From Mycobacteriales bacterium (lineage in GTDB: Bacteria > Actinomycetota > Actinomycetes > DATLTS01), in the NCBI GenBank assembly GCA_035533475.1, contig DATLTS010000018.1, positions 62,001 to 126,000 on the forward strand: 64,000 nt of DNA, in the 5' to 3' direction. The position numbers and the translations under genes are program-made. Under the pieces are notes generated by a model, which did no database searches, was not told the DNA's origin, and was given only the letters and a program-made list of their open reading frames with translations. Of the stretch, positions 8,449-16,393 are shown piece by piece (position 1 is the first letter of the stretch; each line of letters starts with the position of its first letter).

Positions 8449-9265
8449 ATGGAAGTGCAACTCGGTGACGTGTCGATCGACTACCAGATCGACGGTGCCG
8501 GCGAGCCGGTCCTGCTGCTGTGCGGCCTCGGGATGCCCGCACTGGCCTGGCAGATGACCGCCGTGCCGGCGCTGACCGCCGCCGGCTACCAGGCCGTGAC
8601 CTTCACCAACCGGGGAATGGCCCCGTCCGGGTCCCCGCCGGGCCCCTACACGGTTGCGGACCTGGCCGCCGACGCGGCCGCGCTCATCGAGCATCTCGAC
8701 CTGGCGCCGTGCCGGCTGCTCGGGATCTCGCTGGGCGGTTTCATCGCCACGACCCCTGGCCCGGACGCGACCCGACCTGGTCCGCTCGCTGGTCCTGCTG
8801 GCCAGCGCCGGTCGGACCACCGCCTACTGCCGACTGCTCGCCGAGGCCGAGCGGGACGTGATCCGCGCAAGCCCGTCGCCGCAGCGCTTCGAGCTGGCGT
8901 CCGACGTCACCCTAGCCCTGCCGCCGACGGTCCTCCAGAACGACGACGCCATGGTCCTGGAGACCGCCGAGCTGCTCGGGCTGCGGGAGGGCTGGGTCGA
9001 CCCGGGGCGGCGCGGCCAGTACGAAGCCTCCTGGTCCTGGCTGCTCGACGGCCCGCCGCCGGACCGGTACCGCGGCCTGACCCAGCCCTGCCTCGTCGCC
9101 GCCTTCGAGCTCGACCTGCTCTTCCCGCCACGCGTCGGGCGCGAGGCGGCGGCGGAGATCCCGCGCGGCGAGTTCGTCGAGATCCCCGGCACCACGCACG
9201 GCGGGCTTTTCGATGCCGCGGAGATGATCAACGGCGTGGTCCTGGAGTTCTTCGCCCGGCACTGA
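8449..9265 (+). pseudogene. Alpha/beta hydrolase interrupted by a frameshift
   Basis: The N-terminal half (ATG 8449) reads as an alpha/beta hydrolase through LLLCGLG and the nucleophile elbow GISLGGFIATT; the C-terminal half lies in the next frame, starting at about LARTRPDLVRSLVLLASAG and running through PGTTHGG with the catalytic His to the stop at 9265. Removing one C from the CCCC run at 8753-8756 joins the two into a normal 271-residue enzyme. The change is either a recent single-base insertion or a sequencing error; both halves otherwise look intact. Its position 2 nt after the DUF2156 gene suggests co-transcription. Confidence 0.85.
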
Positions 9266-9278
9266 CCGCCCCTTTTTC

Positions 9279-9518
9279 TCAACGAGACACCCCCCGGCCG
9301 GCGTGCCTGCGACTGCCCACCACCGGGTCGGCGAGCAGCCCGAGGGCGTCCAGGACGAACCGGGCCTCGTCGACGCTTCCCGCCCGGCCGCAGACCAGCA
9401 GCGCGACCCGCCGTCGGGTCTCCGCGGAAACCGGCGGGACATCGGTGAGCCAGACCTCCCGCTGCTGGCGGTGGGCTGCCCGGCGACAGGCGAGGCTGCG
9501 GGCGGTTGCGGTCATCAT
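9279..9518 (-). CDS. Small hypothetical protein
   Basis: A 79-residue Arg/Ala-rich protein. The part from VPPVSAETRRRVALLVCGRAG to DEARFVLDALGLL reads like the short helical proteins (arginine-rich helix followed by a LLDALGL-type helix) that occur widely and uncharacterised in actinobacteria. Tandem ATG codons at 9518 and 9515 are the likely start; the frame runs back to 9599 but the extra residues do not look conserved. No ribosome site is visible. It is convergent with the broken hydrolase and divergent from the GNAT gene. No function can be assigned. Confidence 0.5.
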   Translation of the reverse strand: MMTATARSLACRRAAHRQQREVWLTDVPPVSAETRRRVALLVCGRAGSVDEARFVLDALGLLADPVVGSRRHAGRGVSR

Positions 9519-9622
9519 GGCCGCACTTTGCGCGCGGAAGCTGAGCCGCAGCTGAAGCCCAGATCTGCGTCCGGTAAACAAAACGGTGGTGTTCCGCACC
9601 CACCGGCTGGTAGGACCGACAG

Positions 9623-10639
9623 GTGACGGGATTGACGATCGGGCGGGTCGCCGACCGGGTCAGCGCCGAGGACTGGCACCGGGTGGTCGCGGCCAGCCAC
9701 CGGGCGGACTACGTCGCGCTGCCGGCCGATCCGGTCGAGGAGCTCCTGCCGCTGCTCGGCGGGTCCGCCGCCGGTGAGCGGGTCGAACTGTGGCTCGGCC
9801 GGGTCGATGCCGAGCCGGTGGCCGCGGTGGACCTCCGATTCCCGACCCACGACAACCCGGACGGCGCGACCCTCGAGCTGTTCGTCCATCCCGACCGGCG
9901 CCGCCTCGGCCATGGCCGCGACGTGCTGCGCCACGTGCTGGGCCGGGTCTCCAACGCGGGGCGGCGGAAGCTGTTCGCCGACGTCGCCGAAACGCCCGCC
10001 ACCCCCGCACCCGGCTCGCGGCTGGCTCACCGGGCCGGGGCCCGGCCGGTCCTCGCCGAGGTCCGCCGGATGCTCGACCTGACCGAACTGAGCGCCGAGC
10101 GGCTGGCCGGGCTGCGCGAGCGCGCGGCGGCCGCGGCCAGCGGGTACACCGTCGTGGCGTGGGTCGACCGGGCCGCGGGGTCCGACCTCGAGGACCTGGC
10201 CAAGCTGAAGTCCCGGATGAGCACCGATGCCCCGCTCGGCGAGATGGCCTGGGAGCCGGAGGCCTGGGACGCCGCCCGCTACCGGGCCGGCGAGGACCTG
10301 GCGATCGCCCAGGGTCGCCGCCGGCTGGCGACCGCGGTTCGTTGCGAAGCGACCGGACGGCTGGTCGGGTACACCGACATCGGAATCAACCCGCGCCAAC
10401 CCGACGTCGGCTACCAGTGGGACACGATCGTGCGCGCGGAGCACCGCGGGCACCGGCTCGGCCTGTTGCTCAAGACGGCCAACCTCCAGCTGCTCGGCCG
10501 CGAGGTGCCGGCCGCCCGTTCGCTCAACACCTGGAACGCGGCGAGCAACACGTACATGATCGAGATCAACGACCTGCTGGGTTTCCGGCCGGTGGACCGT
10601 TGGCAGACCTGGGAGCTGGAGCTGCCGGCCGGTCAGTAG
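9623..10639 (+). CDS. GNAT-family N-acetyltransferase (double domain)
   Basis: A 338-residue protein with two GNAT modules. The first has DGATLELFVHPDRRRLGHGR, a good acetyl-CoA pyrophosphate loop (R/Q-x-x-G-x-G/A); the second has TIVRAEHRGHRLGLLLKTANL followed by TWNAASNTYMIEINDLLGF, the usual C-terminal Asn/Tyr segment. Acceptor unknown; such tandem proteins include mycothiol-synthase-like and antibiotic-modifying relatives. GTG 9623 is preceded by TAGGAC six bases upstream and no Shine-Dalgarno, so it may be leaderless. Its end overlaps the convergent phospholipase-D-like gene by 7 nt. Confidence 0.9.
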   Translation: MTGLTIGRVADRVSAEDWHRVVAASHRADYVALPADPVEELLPLLGGSAAGERVELWLGRVDAEPVAAVDLRFPTHDNPDGATLELFVHPDRRRLGHGRDVLRHVLGRVSNAGRRKLFADVAETPATPAPGSRLAHRAGARPVLAEVRRMLDLTELSAERLAGLRERAAAAASGYTVVAWVDRAAGSDLEDLAKLKSRMSTDAPLGEMAWEPEAWDAARYRAGEDLAIAQGRRRLATAVRCEATGRLVGYTDIGINPRQPDVGYQWDTIVRAEHRGHRLGLLLKTANLQLLGREVPAARSLNTWNAASNTYMIEINDLLGFRPVDRWQTWELELPAGQ

Positions 10640-12183
10640 ATGTGCCGCCGGCGCAGCCGCCGGGGGCGGCCGTCGGGGTCGTAGATCCCCCGGTAGAGCG
10701 GGGTCGCCCACAGCCGGGTGAGCGCGCCGACCGGTGGCTCCGGCAGGGGGCGCAGACGGCCGGGCGGGCGCTCACCGGTCCGCCCGGCGGCATGCCAGGC
10801 CTCGAGGTCCCGAGCGGCCACGGTGAACGCCTCGAACGCGGCACGTGGGTCGCGGAGGTCATCGACGTCGCCGGGCGACCGGCCGAGGTGTTCCGCGGCG
10901 AGCGCGAGCCGCAACTCGCCGGCGAAGCCGCCGCCGAGCACGGCGGCGCTCAGCTCCGAGTCGTGGCTCCACGAGCGCCGGTTGAAGTTGTCCGAACCCA
11001 CCGCCGCCCAGGTGTCGTCGACGACGCACACCTTGGCGTGCACGTAGACCGGGGTGCCCTGCGGGTTCTCCGGGCCGTAGAAGGCGACCCGCGCGCCCCC
11101 CGCGGCTCGGATCAGCGCCAGGGCAGCCTGCCGGCCGATGACGTTGGGCGGGTAGGAGATCCGCCCGTCCTCGTCCGGGTGCGGCGGCAGGACCGCGATC
11201 AGCCGCAGCTGCGGGCTGGCGGTCAGGGCCTCGGCGAATACCTCCGCGACCGGACGGGACCACAGGTACTGATCCTCCAGGTAGATCAGGCGTTCGGCCT
11301 TCGCGAACGCCTTGCGGTAGCTGCGGGCGATGCTTCGCTCGCCCTGCGGCGCGAAGGCGTAGCCGCCGAGGCGGCGCGGGTAGCTGCGCAGGATCTGCAC
11401 GCTGGCGCCCCCGGCCGGGGGTGGGTCGGGCAGCTGCGGCGGCAGGGGCCGGGCCCGACGGTCGATCCGCCGCAGCCGGTCGGCGATTCGGTGCGCCGGG
11501 TTCCGGCTGAGCGGTTGCGGGTCGTCCCAGCGTTCCCGGAAGCTGGCCTCGACGTCGCCGACGGCCGGCCCGGACACGGCGATCTGCACGTCGTGCCAGG
11601 GTGGAGTCGGCCCGTAGACCGCCGCCATCGGTTGGCGCTGCGGATCGCCGCCGTGCCCGGCGTCGTCGCGGCGGCTGTGCGCCAGATCGATCCCGCCGAC
11701 GAACGCCACGTCGGCCCCCGGGCGGCCGGGGTGGCGAAGCACGACGAACTTCTGATGGTGCGACCCGCCGGTGCGGACCCGCATGTCCAGGAGGCACTGC
11801 CCACCAGCGGCCTCGATCTCCTCGCCCAGATGCCGGTTCTCCGAGGCGGAGAAGGCCAGCCGGTCCAGATGCGAGCGCCACACCAGCCCGCGGACATTGA
11901 CCCCCCGCTCGGCGGCCTCGCAGAGCACCCGGGAAATCTCCGTCGCCGGCTCGCCGGTCAACGATTCGTCGGGGTCCCCCCGCCAGTCGGTGAACAGCAG
12001 CAGATCACCGGCCCGCATCTCGGTGACCGCCCGGAACAGCTCCGCGAAGTACGTCCCGCCATGGATCAGCGGGCGAACCAGGTTGCCGTCCGACCAGGCG
12101 CGGCCGTCGCCGCGACGGGCGTCGATCCGGGTTCCCGGGTTCCCCCGCTCACCGGGGGCGAGGAACCAGTCGGTCAGCGCCAC
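10633..12183 (-). CDS. Phospholipase D-like protein
   Basis: A 516-residue cytoplasmic-type PLD-superfamily protein (no signal peptide seen). The two half-sites are GGSHHQKFVVLRHPGRPG followed by AFVGGIDLAHSRRDD, and YVHAKVCVVDDTWAAVGSDNFNRRS. The second is a full HxK-x4-D motif; in the first the Asp position is Arg, and the downstream GGID supplies the usual tail. Phosphatidyl transfer or hydrolysis is the expected chemistry; the substrate is unknown. The gene starts inside the end of the SixA-like gene (10-nt overlap), so the two are translationally coupled. Confidence 0.9.
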   Translation of the reverse strand: MALTDWFLAPGERGNPGTRIDARRGDGRAWSDGNLVRPLIHGGTYFAELFRAVTEMRAGDLLLFTDWRGDPDESLTGEPATEISRVLCEAAERGVNVRGLVWRSHLDRLAFSASENRHLGEEIEAAGGQCLLDMRVRTGGSHHQKFVVLRHPGRPGADVAFVGGIDLAHSRRDDAGHGGDPQRQPMAAVYGPTPPWHDVQIAVSGPAVGDVEASFRERWDDPQPLSRNPAHRIADRLRRIDRRARPLPPQLPDPPPAGGASVQILRSYPRRLGGYAFAPQGERSIARSYRKAFAKAERLIYLEDQYLWSRPVAEVFAEALTASPQLRLIAVLPPHPDEDGRISYPPNVIGRQAALALIRAAGGARVAFYGPENPQGTPVYVHAKVCVVDDTWAAVGSDNFNRRSWSHDSELSAAVLGGGFAGELRLALAAEHLGRSPGDVDDLRDPRAAFEAFTVAARDLEAWHAAGRTGERPPGRLRPLPEPPVGALTRLWATPLYRGIYDPDGRPRRLRRRHIY

Positions 12184-12698
12184 GCCGGGCCTCTACCCGT
12201 TCGGAACCGGACCAGCCGACCACATCCGGGGCCGAGGCCGGACCAGGCGCCGTCGGGGAGGTCGATGACGGCCAGCCCGGCGGTCGGGTAGCCCGCGGCC
12301 AACGCACGCGCCGGCGGGCGGCGATCCTCACCGATCAGGAACAGCGCGAGGTCCTGGACGCCGGGGTTGTGCCCGAGGAGCAGGACGGAGCCGGTGTCGT
12401 CGTCGATCTCCCGCAGCGCGGCGACGAGTGTCTCCAGGCCGGCCCCGTAGATGGCGGGATCGAAGCGCGTTGCGGGCGAAGCCGCGAACCCGGGCGCCAC
12501 GTCGGCGAGGGTCTGCCGGGTGCGCAATGCGGTCGAGCAGACAACCAGCTCCGGCGACACCCCGCTGGCCCGGAACTCGCCGGCCAGCGCGGCCGCGGCC
12601 CGCCGGCCGCGCGGCGAGAGCGGGCGCTCGTGGTCAGCCAACTCCGCGTCGCCCCAGCTCGACTTCGCATGGCGGAGCAGGTACAGGGTGCGGGTCAG
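12174..12698 (-). CDS. SixA-like histidine phosphatase (RHG family), apparent CTG start
   Basis: A 174-residue SixA-type phosphohistidine phosphatase. The catalytic RHAKSSW motif and the second His in LLLGHNPG are both present, so the full domain must start upstream of the TTG at 12641 that a standard caller would choose, since that start would delete the RHAK motif. In the needed frame there is no ATG, GTG or TTG between the TAG at 12728 and the motif; CTG at 12698 gives LTRTLYLLRHAKS, exactly where homologues start, and AGGGGAG ends five bases before it. It overlaps the PLD-like gene by 10 nt. Confidence 0.82.
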   Translation of the reverse strand: MTRTLYLLRHAKSSWGDAELADHERPLSPRGRRAAAALAGEFRASGVSPELVVCSTALRTRQTLADVAPGFAASPATRFDPAIYGAGLETLVAALREIDDDTGSVLLLGHNPGVQDLALFLIGEDRRPPARALAAGYPTAGLAVIDLPDGAWSGLGPGCGRLVRFRTGRGPAWR

Positions 12699-12789
12699 CT
12701 CGACTCCCCTCGCTCCGGACCGAGGCTACCGTCGTCCGGCGAGCGGCCGCCGCGGTCATGTGGCAGGGTGGCGGTCCGCCCGGGTTCGA

Positions 12790-14028
12790 ATGGGACAGGC
12801 AGCACACTTGAGCGTCGACCAACCGCGGATGGCGCTTCTCGACGGAGCGTTCTACGCCGACGACCCGCAGCGGGCGTACGCGTGGATGCGCGACCAGGGC
12901 CCGGTGTGGTTCGACGACTCGAGCGGCGCCTGGGGGGTTGCCGGCTACGCGGCCGTGGTCGCCGCGTCAACCAAGCCGGCGCTGTTCTCGAGTGCCGGTG
13001 GGGCCCGGCCGGCGACCGGCCCGATGCCCTTCATGATCGACATGGACGACCCGGCGCACGGTCAGCGACGGCGCCTCGTCAGTCGCGGTTTCACCCCGCG
13101 CCAGGTCGCGGCCCGCGCCCCCCGGATCCGCCAGATCTGCGACGCGCTGATCGACCGCGTGTGCGACCGCGGCGAGTGCGATCTGGTGCACGAGCTGGCG
13201 GCGCCGTTGCCGCTGATCGTGATCGGGGACCTGCTCGGGGCCCGGCCGGAGGACCGGGCCGACCTGCTGCGCTGGTCGGACGCGATGGTCGCCAGCCAGT
13301 CGGCGACCACCGAGGACGTGACGGCGGCCGCCGGCCGCGCGTTCGGCGAGTACTACGACTACGCGCGCCGGGTGATCAGCGAGCGGCGCGAGCATCCGAC
13401 CGACGATCTGATCGGGGTGCTCGCCGGGGCCGAGATCGACGGGCAGCAACTCGGCGAGAACGAACTGGCCTACGAGCTGCTCCTGCTCCGGGTGGGCGGT
13501 GACGAGACCACCCGGCACGTCATCGCCGGCGGCATGGAGCAGCTGCTGCGCCGGCCCGACCTGCGGGACCGGCTGAGCGCCGAGCCCGGGCTCCTCCCCG
13601 GCGCCGTGGAGGAGATGCTGCGGTGGGTCTCGCCGGTGAAGACGATGGCCCGCACGGTGACCTCGGACCTGGAGTTCTTCGGTGCGCCGTTGCGGGCCGG
13701 GCAGCAGGTGATCCTGCTCTACGAGGCGGCCAACTTCGACGACACGCACTTCCCCGATCCGCACCGGTTCGACATCAGCCGCTCCCCCAACGACCACCTG
13801 GCGTTCGGGGTCGGCAGCCACTTCTGCCTCGGGGCCAGCCTGGCTCGGCTGGAGATCCGCATCCTCGTCGAACAACTGCTCGCCAGGCTGCCCGACATCC
13901 AGCTCAGCGACGGCGCGGTCCTGCCGCGCCGGCCGAACAGCTTCGCCAGCGGTGTGGAACACGTCCCGGTGCGGTTCACGCCGGCCCGCGCACTCGGGGT
14001 CCCCCTCGACGCTGAGCCCGCCCGGTAG
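12790..14028 (+). CDS. Cytochrome P450, CYP142-like
   Basis: A 412-residue P450. I-helix RVGGDETTRH, ExxR helix EEMLRW, and heme loop FGVGSHFCLGASLAR with the Cys ligand are all present. The stretch MIDMDDPAH, the GGDETTRH I-helix and ANFDDTHFPDP resemble mycobacterial CYP142, a cholesterol side-chain C26/27 hydroxylase, as I recall that sequence. No ferredoxin or sterol-catabolic gene is nearby, so the substrate is an inference. Start uncertain: ATG 12790, TTG 12808 or ATG 12829 all fit; none has a strong ribosome site. It is divergent from the SixA-like gene. Confidence 0.9.
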   Translation: MGQAAHLSVDQPRMALLDGAFYADDPQRAYAWMRDQGPVWFDDSSGAWGVAGYAAVVAASTKPALFSSAGGARPATGPMPFMIDMDDPAHGQRRRLVSRGFTPRQVAARAPRIRQICDALIDRVCDRGECDLVHELAAPLPLIVIGDLLGARPEDRADLLRWSDAMVASQSATTEDVTAAAGRAFGEYYDYARRVISERREHPTDDLIGVLAGAEIDGQQLGENELAYELLLLRVGGDETTRHVIAGGMEQLLRRPDLRDRLSAEPGLLPGAVEEMLRWVSPVKTMARTVTSDLEFFGAPLRAGQQVILLYEAANFDDTHFPDPHRFDISRSPNDHLAFGVGSHFCLGASLARLEIRILVEQLLARLPDIQLSDGAVLPRRPNSFASGVEHVPVRFTPARALGVPLDAEPAR

Positions 14029-14500
14029 CCCGCCTGTGGACGAACCGGTGGACGAACCGGGTCCGCTGGGGATAACGACGGGCATCCTGTGGACATCATG
14101 TGGACGGCCCCGAAAATCATGAGATTGCTTGCGAAAAGCCCTTGTGCGGCGGGCGGGCATCCACTACAACTTGCACCTGTCACCGGAAACGGAGACCGAG
14201 CCGGGGGCGACTCCGGAACGCAGGAAGCGCCGGGCAACCGGCGCATCAGGTGGGTCTCCGAAGCCGGTGATGGGTAGCGCAACGCACGGCCGCCGAGCGA
14301 TCGGCACGCCGGTGCAGCGCTACGAGCGAGGCCCCTCCATCTCATACATGGAGGGGCCTCGCACCATTTTGCCGAACATGCCGCCGTTTCGTCGTCGCGA
14401 CACGACGGGGTCGGGGCGGTAAATCTGGTCCGGTCGGCAGGACATCCGGGTGCCTCCGGAGAAGAGGGTGCGTCAAGCGGCCGCTTCCGAGGGAGACGCC
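14029..14500. other. 472-nt intergenic stretch, possible small RNA unit
   Basis: No convincing protein gene. Two overlapping open frames (14089-14277 and 14129-14422) lack ribosome sites, and the longer one runs through the terminator hairpin. A promoter-like TTGTGC-N17-TACAAC pair lies at about 14140-14170, and a strong terminator-like hairpin is at 14326-14362, which would define a transcript of roughly 170-200 nt. The end of the stretch holds the GAGGGAG ribosome site of the next gene. Confidence 0.4.
14326..14362 (+). terminator. Intrinsic terminator-like hairpin
   Basis: A perfect 15-bp inverted repeat (GCGAGGCCCCTCCAT and its complement) with a 7-nt loop, followed by ACCATTTT. It lies 298 nt after the P450 stop and 139 nt before the CocE-like start, on a strand where both neighbours are read left to right. 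On the other strand there is no T-run. Confidence 0.75.
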
Positions 14501-16393
14501 ATGCGCGGATCGACTGTTCGCCTCGTTCTCGTCGCCGGTCTCGTCGCCACCGGCCTGCCGATCGTCGCGTACGGCGCGGCGCCGAGCAGCGACGCGACGA
14601 CGTACACGACCTACCAGGACGTCGCCATCCCGATGAGCGACGGCGTGACTATCTCGGCGAACGTGTTCGTCCCGACCAAGGGCTGCCCGTGCCCGACGGT
14701 GTTGAGCCAGACCCCGTATCGCAAGTCGACGACGCCCGACGTGTTTCCGAGCCACGGCTACGTCGAGGTCGTCACCGACGTCCGCGGCACGGGTTCCTCG
14801 GGCGGGTACTGGGACGTGTTCAGTTCCCGGGAACAGCGGGACGGCGCCGAGGTGGTGCGCTGGATCACCCGGCAGAAGTGGTCGAACGGCCGGATCGGCA
14901 CCTACGGCGGCAGCTATCTGGGGATCAACCAGTTCCTGACCGCGGAGCAGCCGGGGACGAGCGCGATCAAGGCGATGTTCCCGATCATCCCGATGTCCGA
15001 CGCGTACCGCGACGTCACGTGGAGCGGCGGCGCGTGGGATTCCTCGTTCATGTCGTGGTGGTACGCCCTGGTCACCGGGGAGTCGCTCGAGCCGGCCGAC
15101 AACGCGAGCACACAACCGCAGGTGGCTCTCAACACCGAGTCGCAGCACCTGGTCGACGTCTACTCCTACACCGCACCCGACCTCGCCGGAAACCTGCTCG
15201 GGGCCTACCAGCACGCGCTGTGCCAGGCCACTGGCGGTTCCGCCTTCTCCTGCAACTACCGCGACTCGGCATACGACAGCGCCCGGTACCGGCTGAGCTC
15301 ACCGATCGATCGGATCGCCAACATCCACGTGCCTACCTTCATCATGGGTGGGACCTACGACATCTTCCAGCGCGGCGAGCCCGCGCTCTACAAGGCGCTC
15401 AACCTGCCGCCGAGCGAGAAGAAACTGATCCTCGGACCCTGGTACCACGTCACCGCCGGGACCGGGCTGCCCGCCAGGGACGTGACCGGCCGCGTCATCC
15501 CGGACAGCAACTATCTCGCGCTGGCCTGGTTCGACCGCTGGCTGAAGGGCAAGCACAACGGCATCGACGCCTTCCCATCGGTGGAGACCTACGTGCTCGG
15601 CCTGGACAAGTGGGTGCCGAACCGGTCGTTCCCGATGGCCGGCACCACCTACCACAGCTGGTACCTGTCGCCGGGGACCTCCGGATCCGGCGCGAACTCG
15701 CTGCACGACGGTTCGCTTGCCGCGGTGATGCCGGCCCAAGGGTCCAGCCTGATGCTGCCGTGGCTCCCGGCGAACGACGCCTGCTCACGTCAGACGGTCC
15801 AGTGGAGCGCGGGCCTGTCCGCGCTCGCCGTGCCCGGGACCCCCTGCGAGCAGGACAACCGCCAGAACGAGGCCCAATCGCTCACGTTCACCACCCCGGC
15901 GATGTCGCGCAACTACACGCTGTCCGGGCCGATGGATCTGCACCTGTTCACGAGCTCCCTGGCGAGCGACACCTCGCTGACCGCGGTTGTCACCGACGTC
16001 GCCCCCGATGGCACGTCGACCTCGATCACCGGGGGGTCGCTGATCGCGTCGGAGCGGGCGGTCACCACGACCCCCTGCGGGGCGCGGACCGAGTACTGCT
16101 CCGTGTACGCCGGCGGGCAGATCATCGAACCGTGGCACCCGTACACCTATGACGCCCAACAGCCGCTGGAGCCCAACATCGGCTACGACCTCCAGATCGA
16201 GATCTTCCCCACCACGGCGATGATCGCGAAGGGCCACCGGATCCGGGTCGTCGTGATGAGCGGGGACAGTCCGCACCGGCTGGACACCGCCTCGACGCTC
16301 AGCGGGGAAGCCAACGGCGCCGGGCTGGACACGCTCTACTTCGGTCCGGGCTATCCGAGCCGGCTCTACCTGGGTGTCGCGCCGCTCAGCTAG
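14501..16393 (+). CDS. Secreted CocE/NonD-type hydrolase (peptidase S15-like)
   Basis: A 630-residue exported hydrolase. A signal peptide (MRGSTVRLVLVAGLVATGLPIVAYGA) is followed by an X-Pro dipeptidyl-peptidase/CocE alpha/beta domain: nucleophile Ser138 in GTYGGSYLG, acid in MGGTYDIFQRG (~286), His in LGPWYHV (~316), then a C-terminal jelly-roll domain (ARTEYCSVYAGGQIIEPWHPY, KGHRIRVVVMSGDSP). It should hydrolyse esters or N-terminal peptides outside the cell. ATG 14501 is preceded by GAGGGAG; the frame also opens at 14450. The 3' end overlaps the convergent helicase by 8 nt. Confidence 0.92.
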   Translation: MRGSTVRLVLVAGLVATGLPIVAYGAAPSSDATTYTTYQDVAIPMSDGVTISANVFVPTKGCPCPTVLSQTPYRKSTTPDVFPSHGYVEVVTDVRGTGSSGGYWDVFSSREQRDGAEVVRWITRQKWSNGRIGTYGGSYLGINQFLTAEQPGTSAIKAMFPIIPMSDAYRDVTWSGGAWDSSFMSWWYALVTGESLEPADNASTQPQVALNTESQHLVDVYSYTAPDLAGNLLGAYQHALCQATGGSAFSCNYRDSAYDSARYRLSSPIDRIANIHVPTFIMGGTYDIFQRGEPALYKALNLPPSEKKLILGPWYHVTAGTGLPARDVTGRVIPDSNYLALAWFDRWLKGKHNGIDAFPSVETYVLGLDKWVPNRSFPMAGTTYHSWYLSPGTSGSGANSLHDGSLAAVMPAQGSSLMLPWLPANDACSRQTVQWSAGLSALAVPGTPCEQDNRQNEAQSLTFTTPAMSRNYTLSGPMDLHLFTSSLASDTSLTAVVTDVAPDGTSTSITGGSLIASERAVTTTPCGARTEYCSVYAGGQIIEPWHPYTYDAQQPLEPNIGYDLQIEIFPTTAMIAKGHRIRVVVMSGDSPHRLDTASTLSGEANGAGLDTLYFGPGYPSRLYLGVAPLS

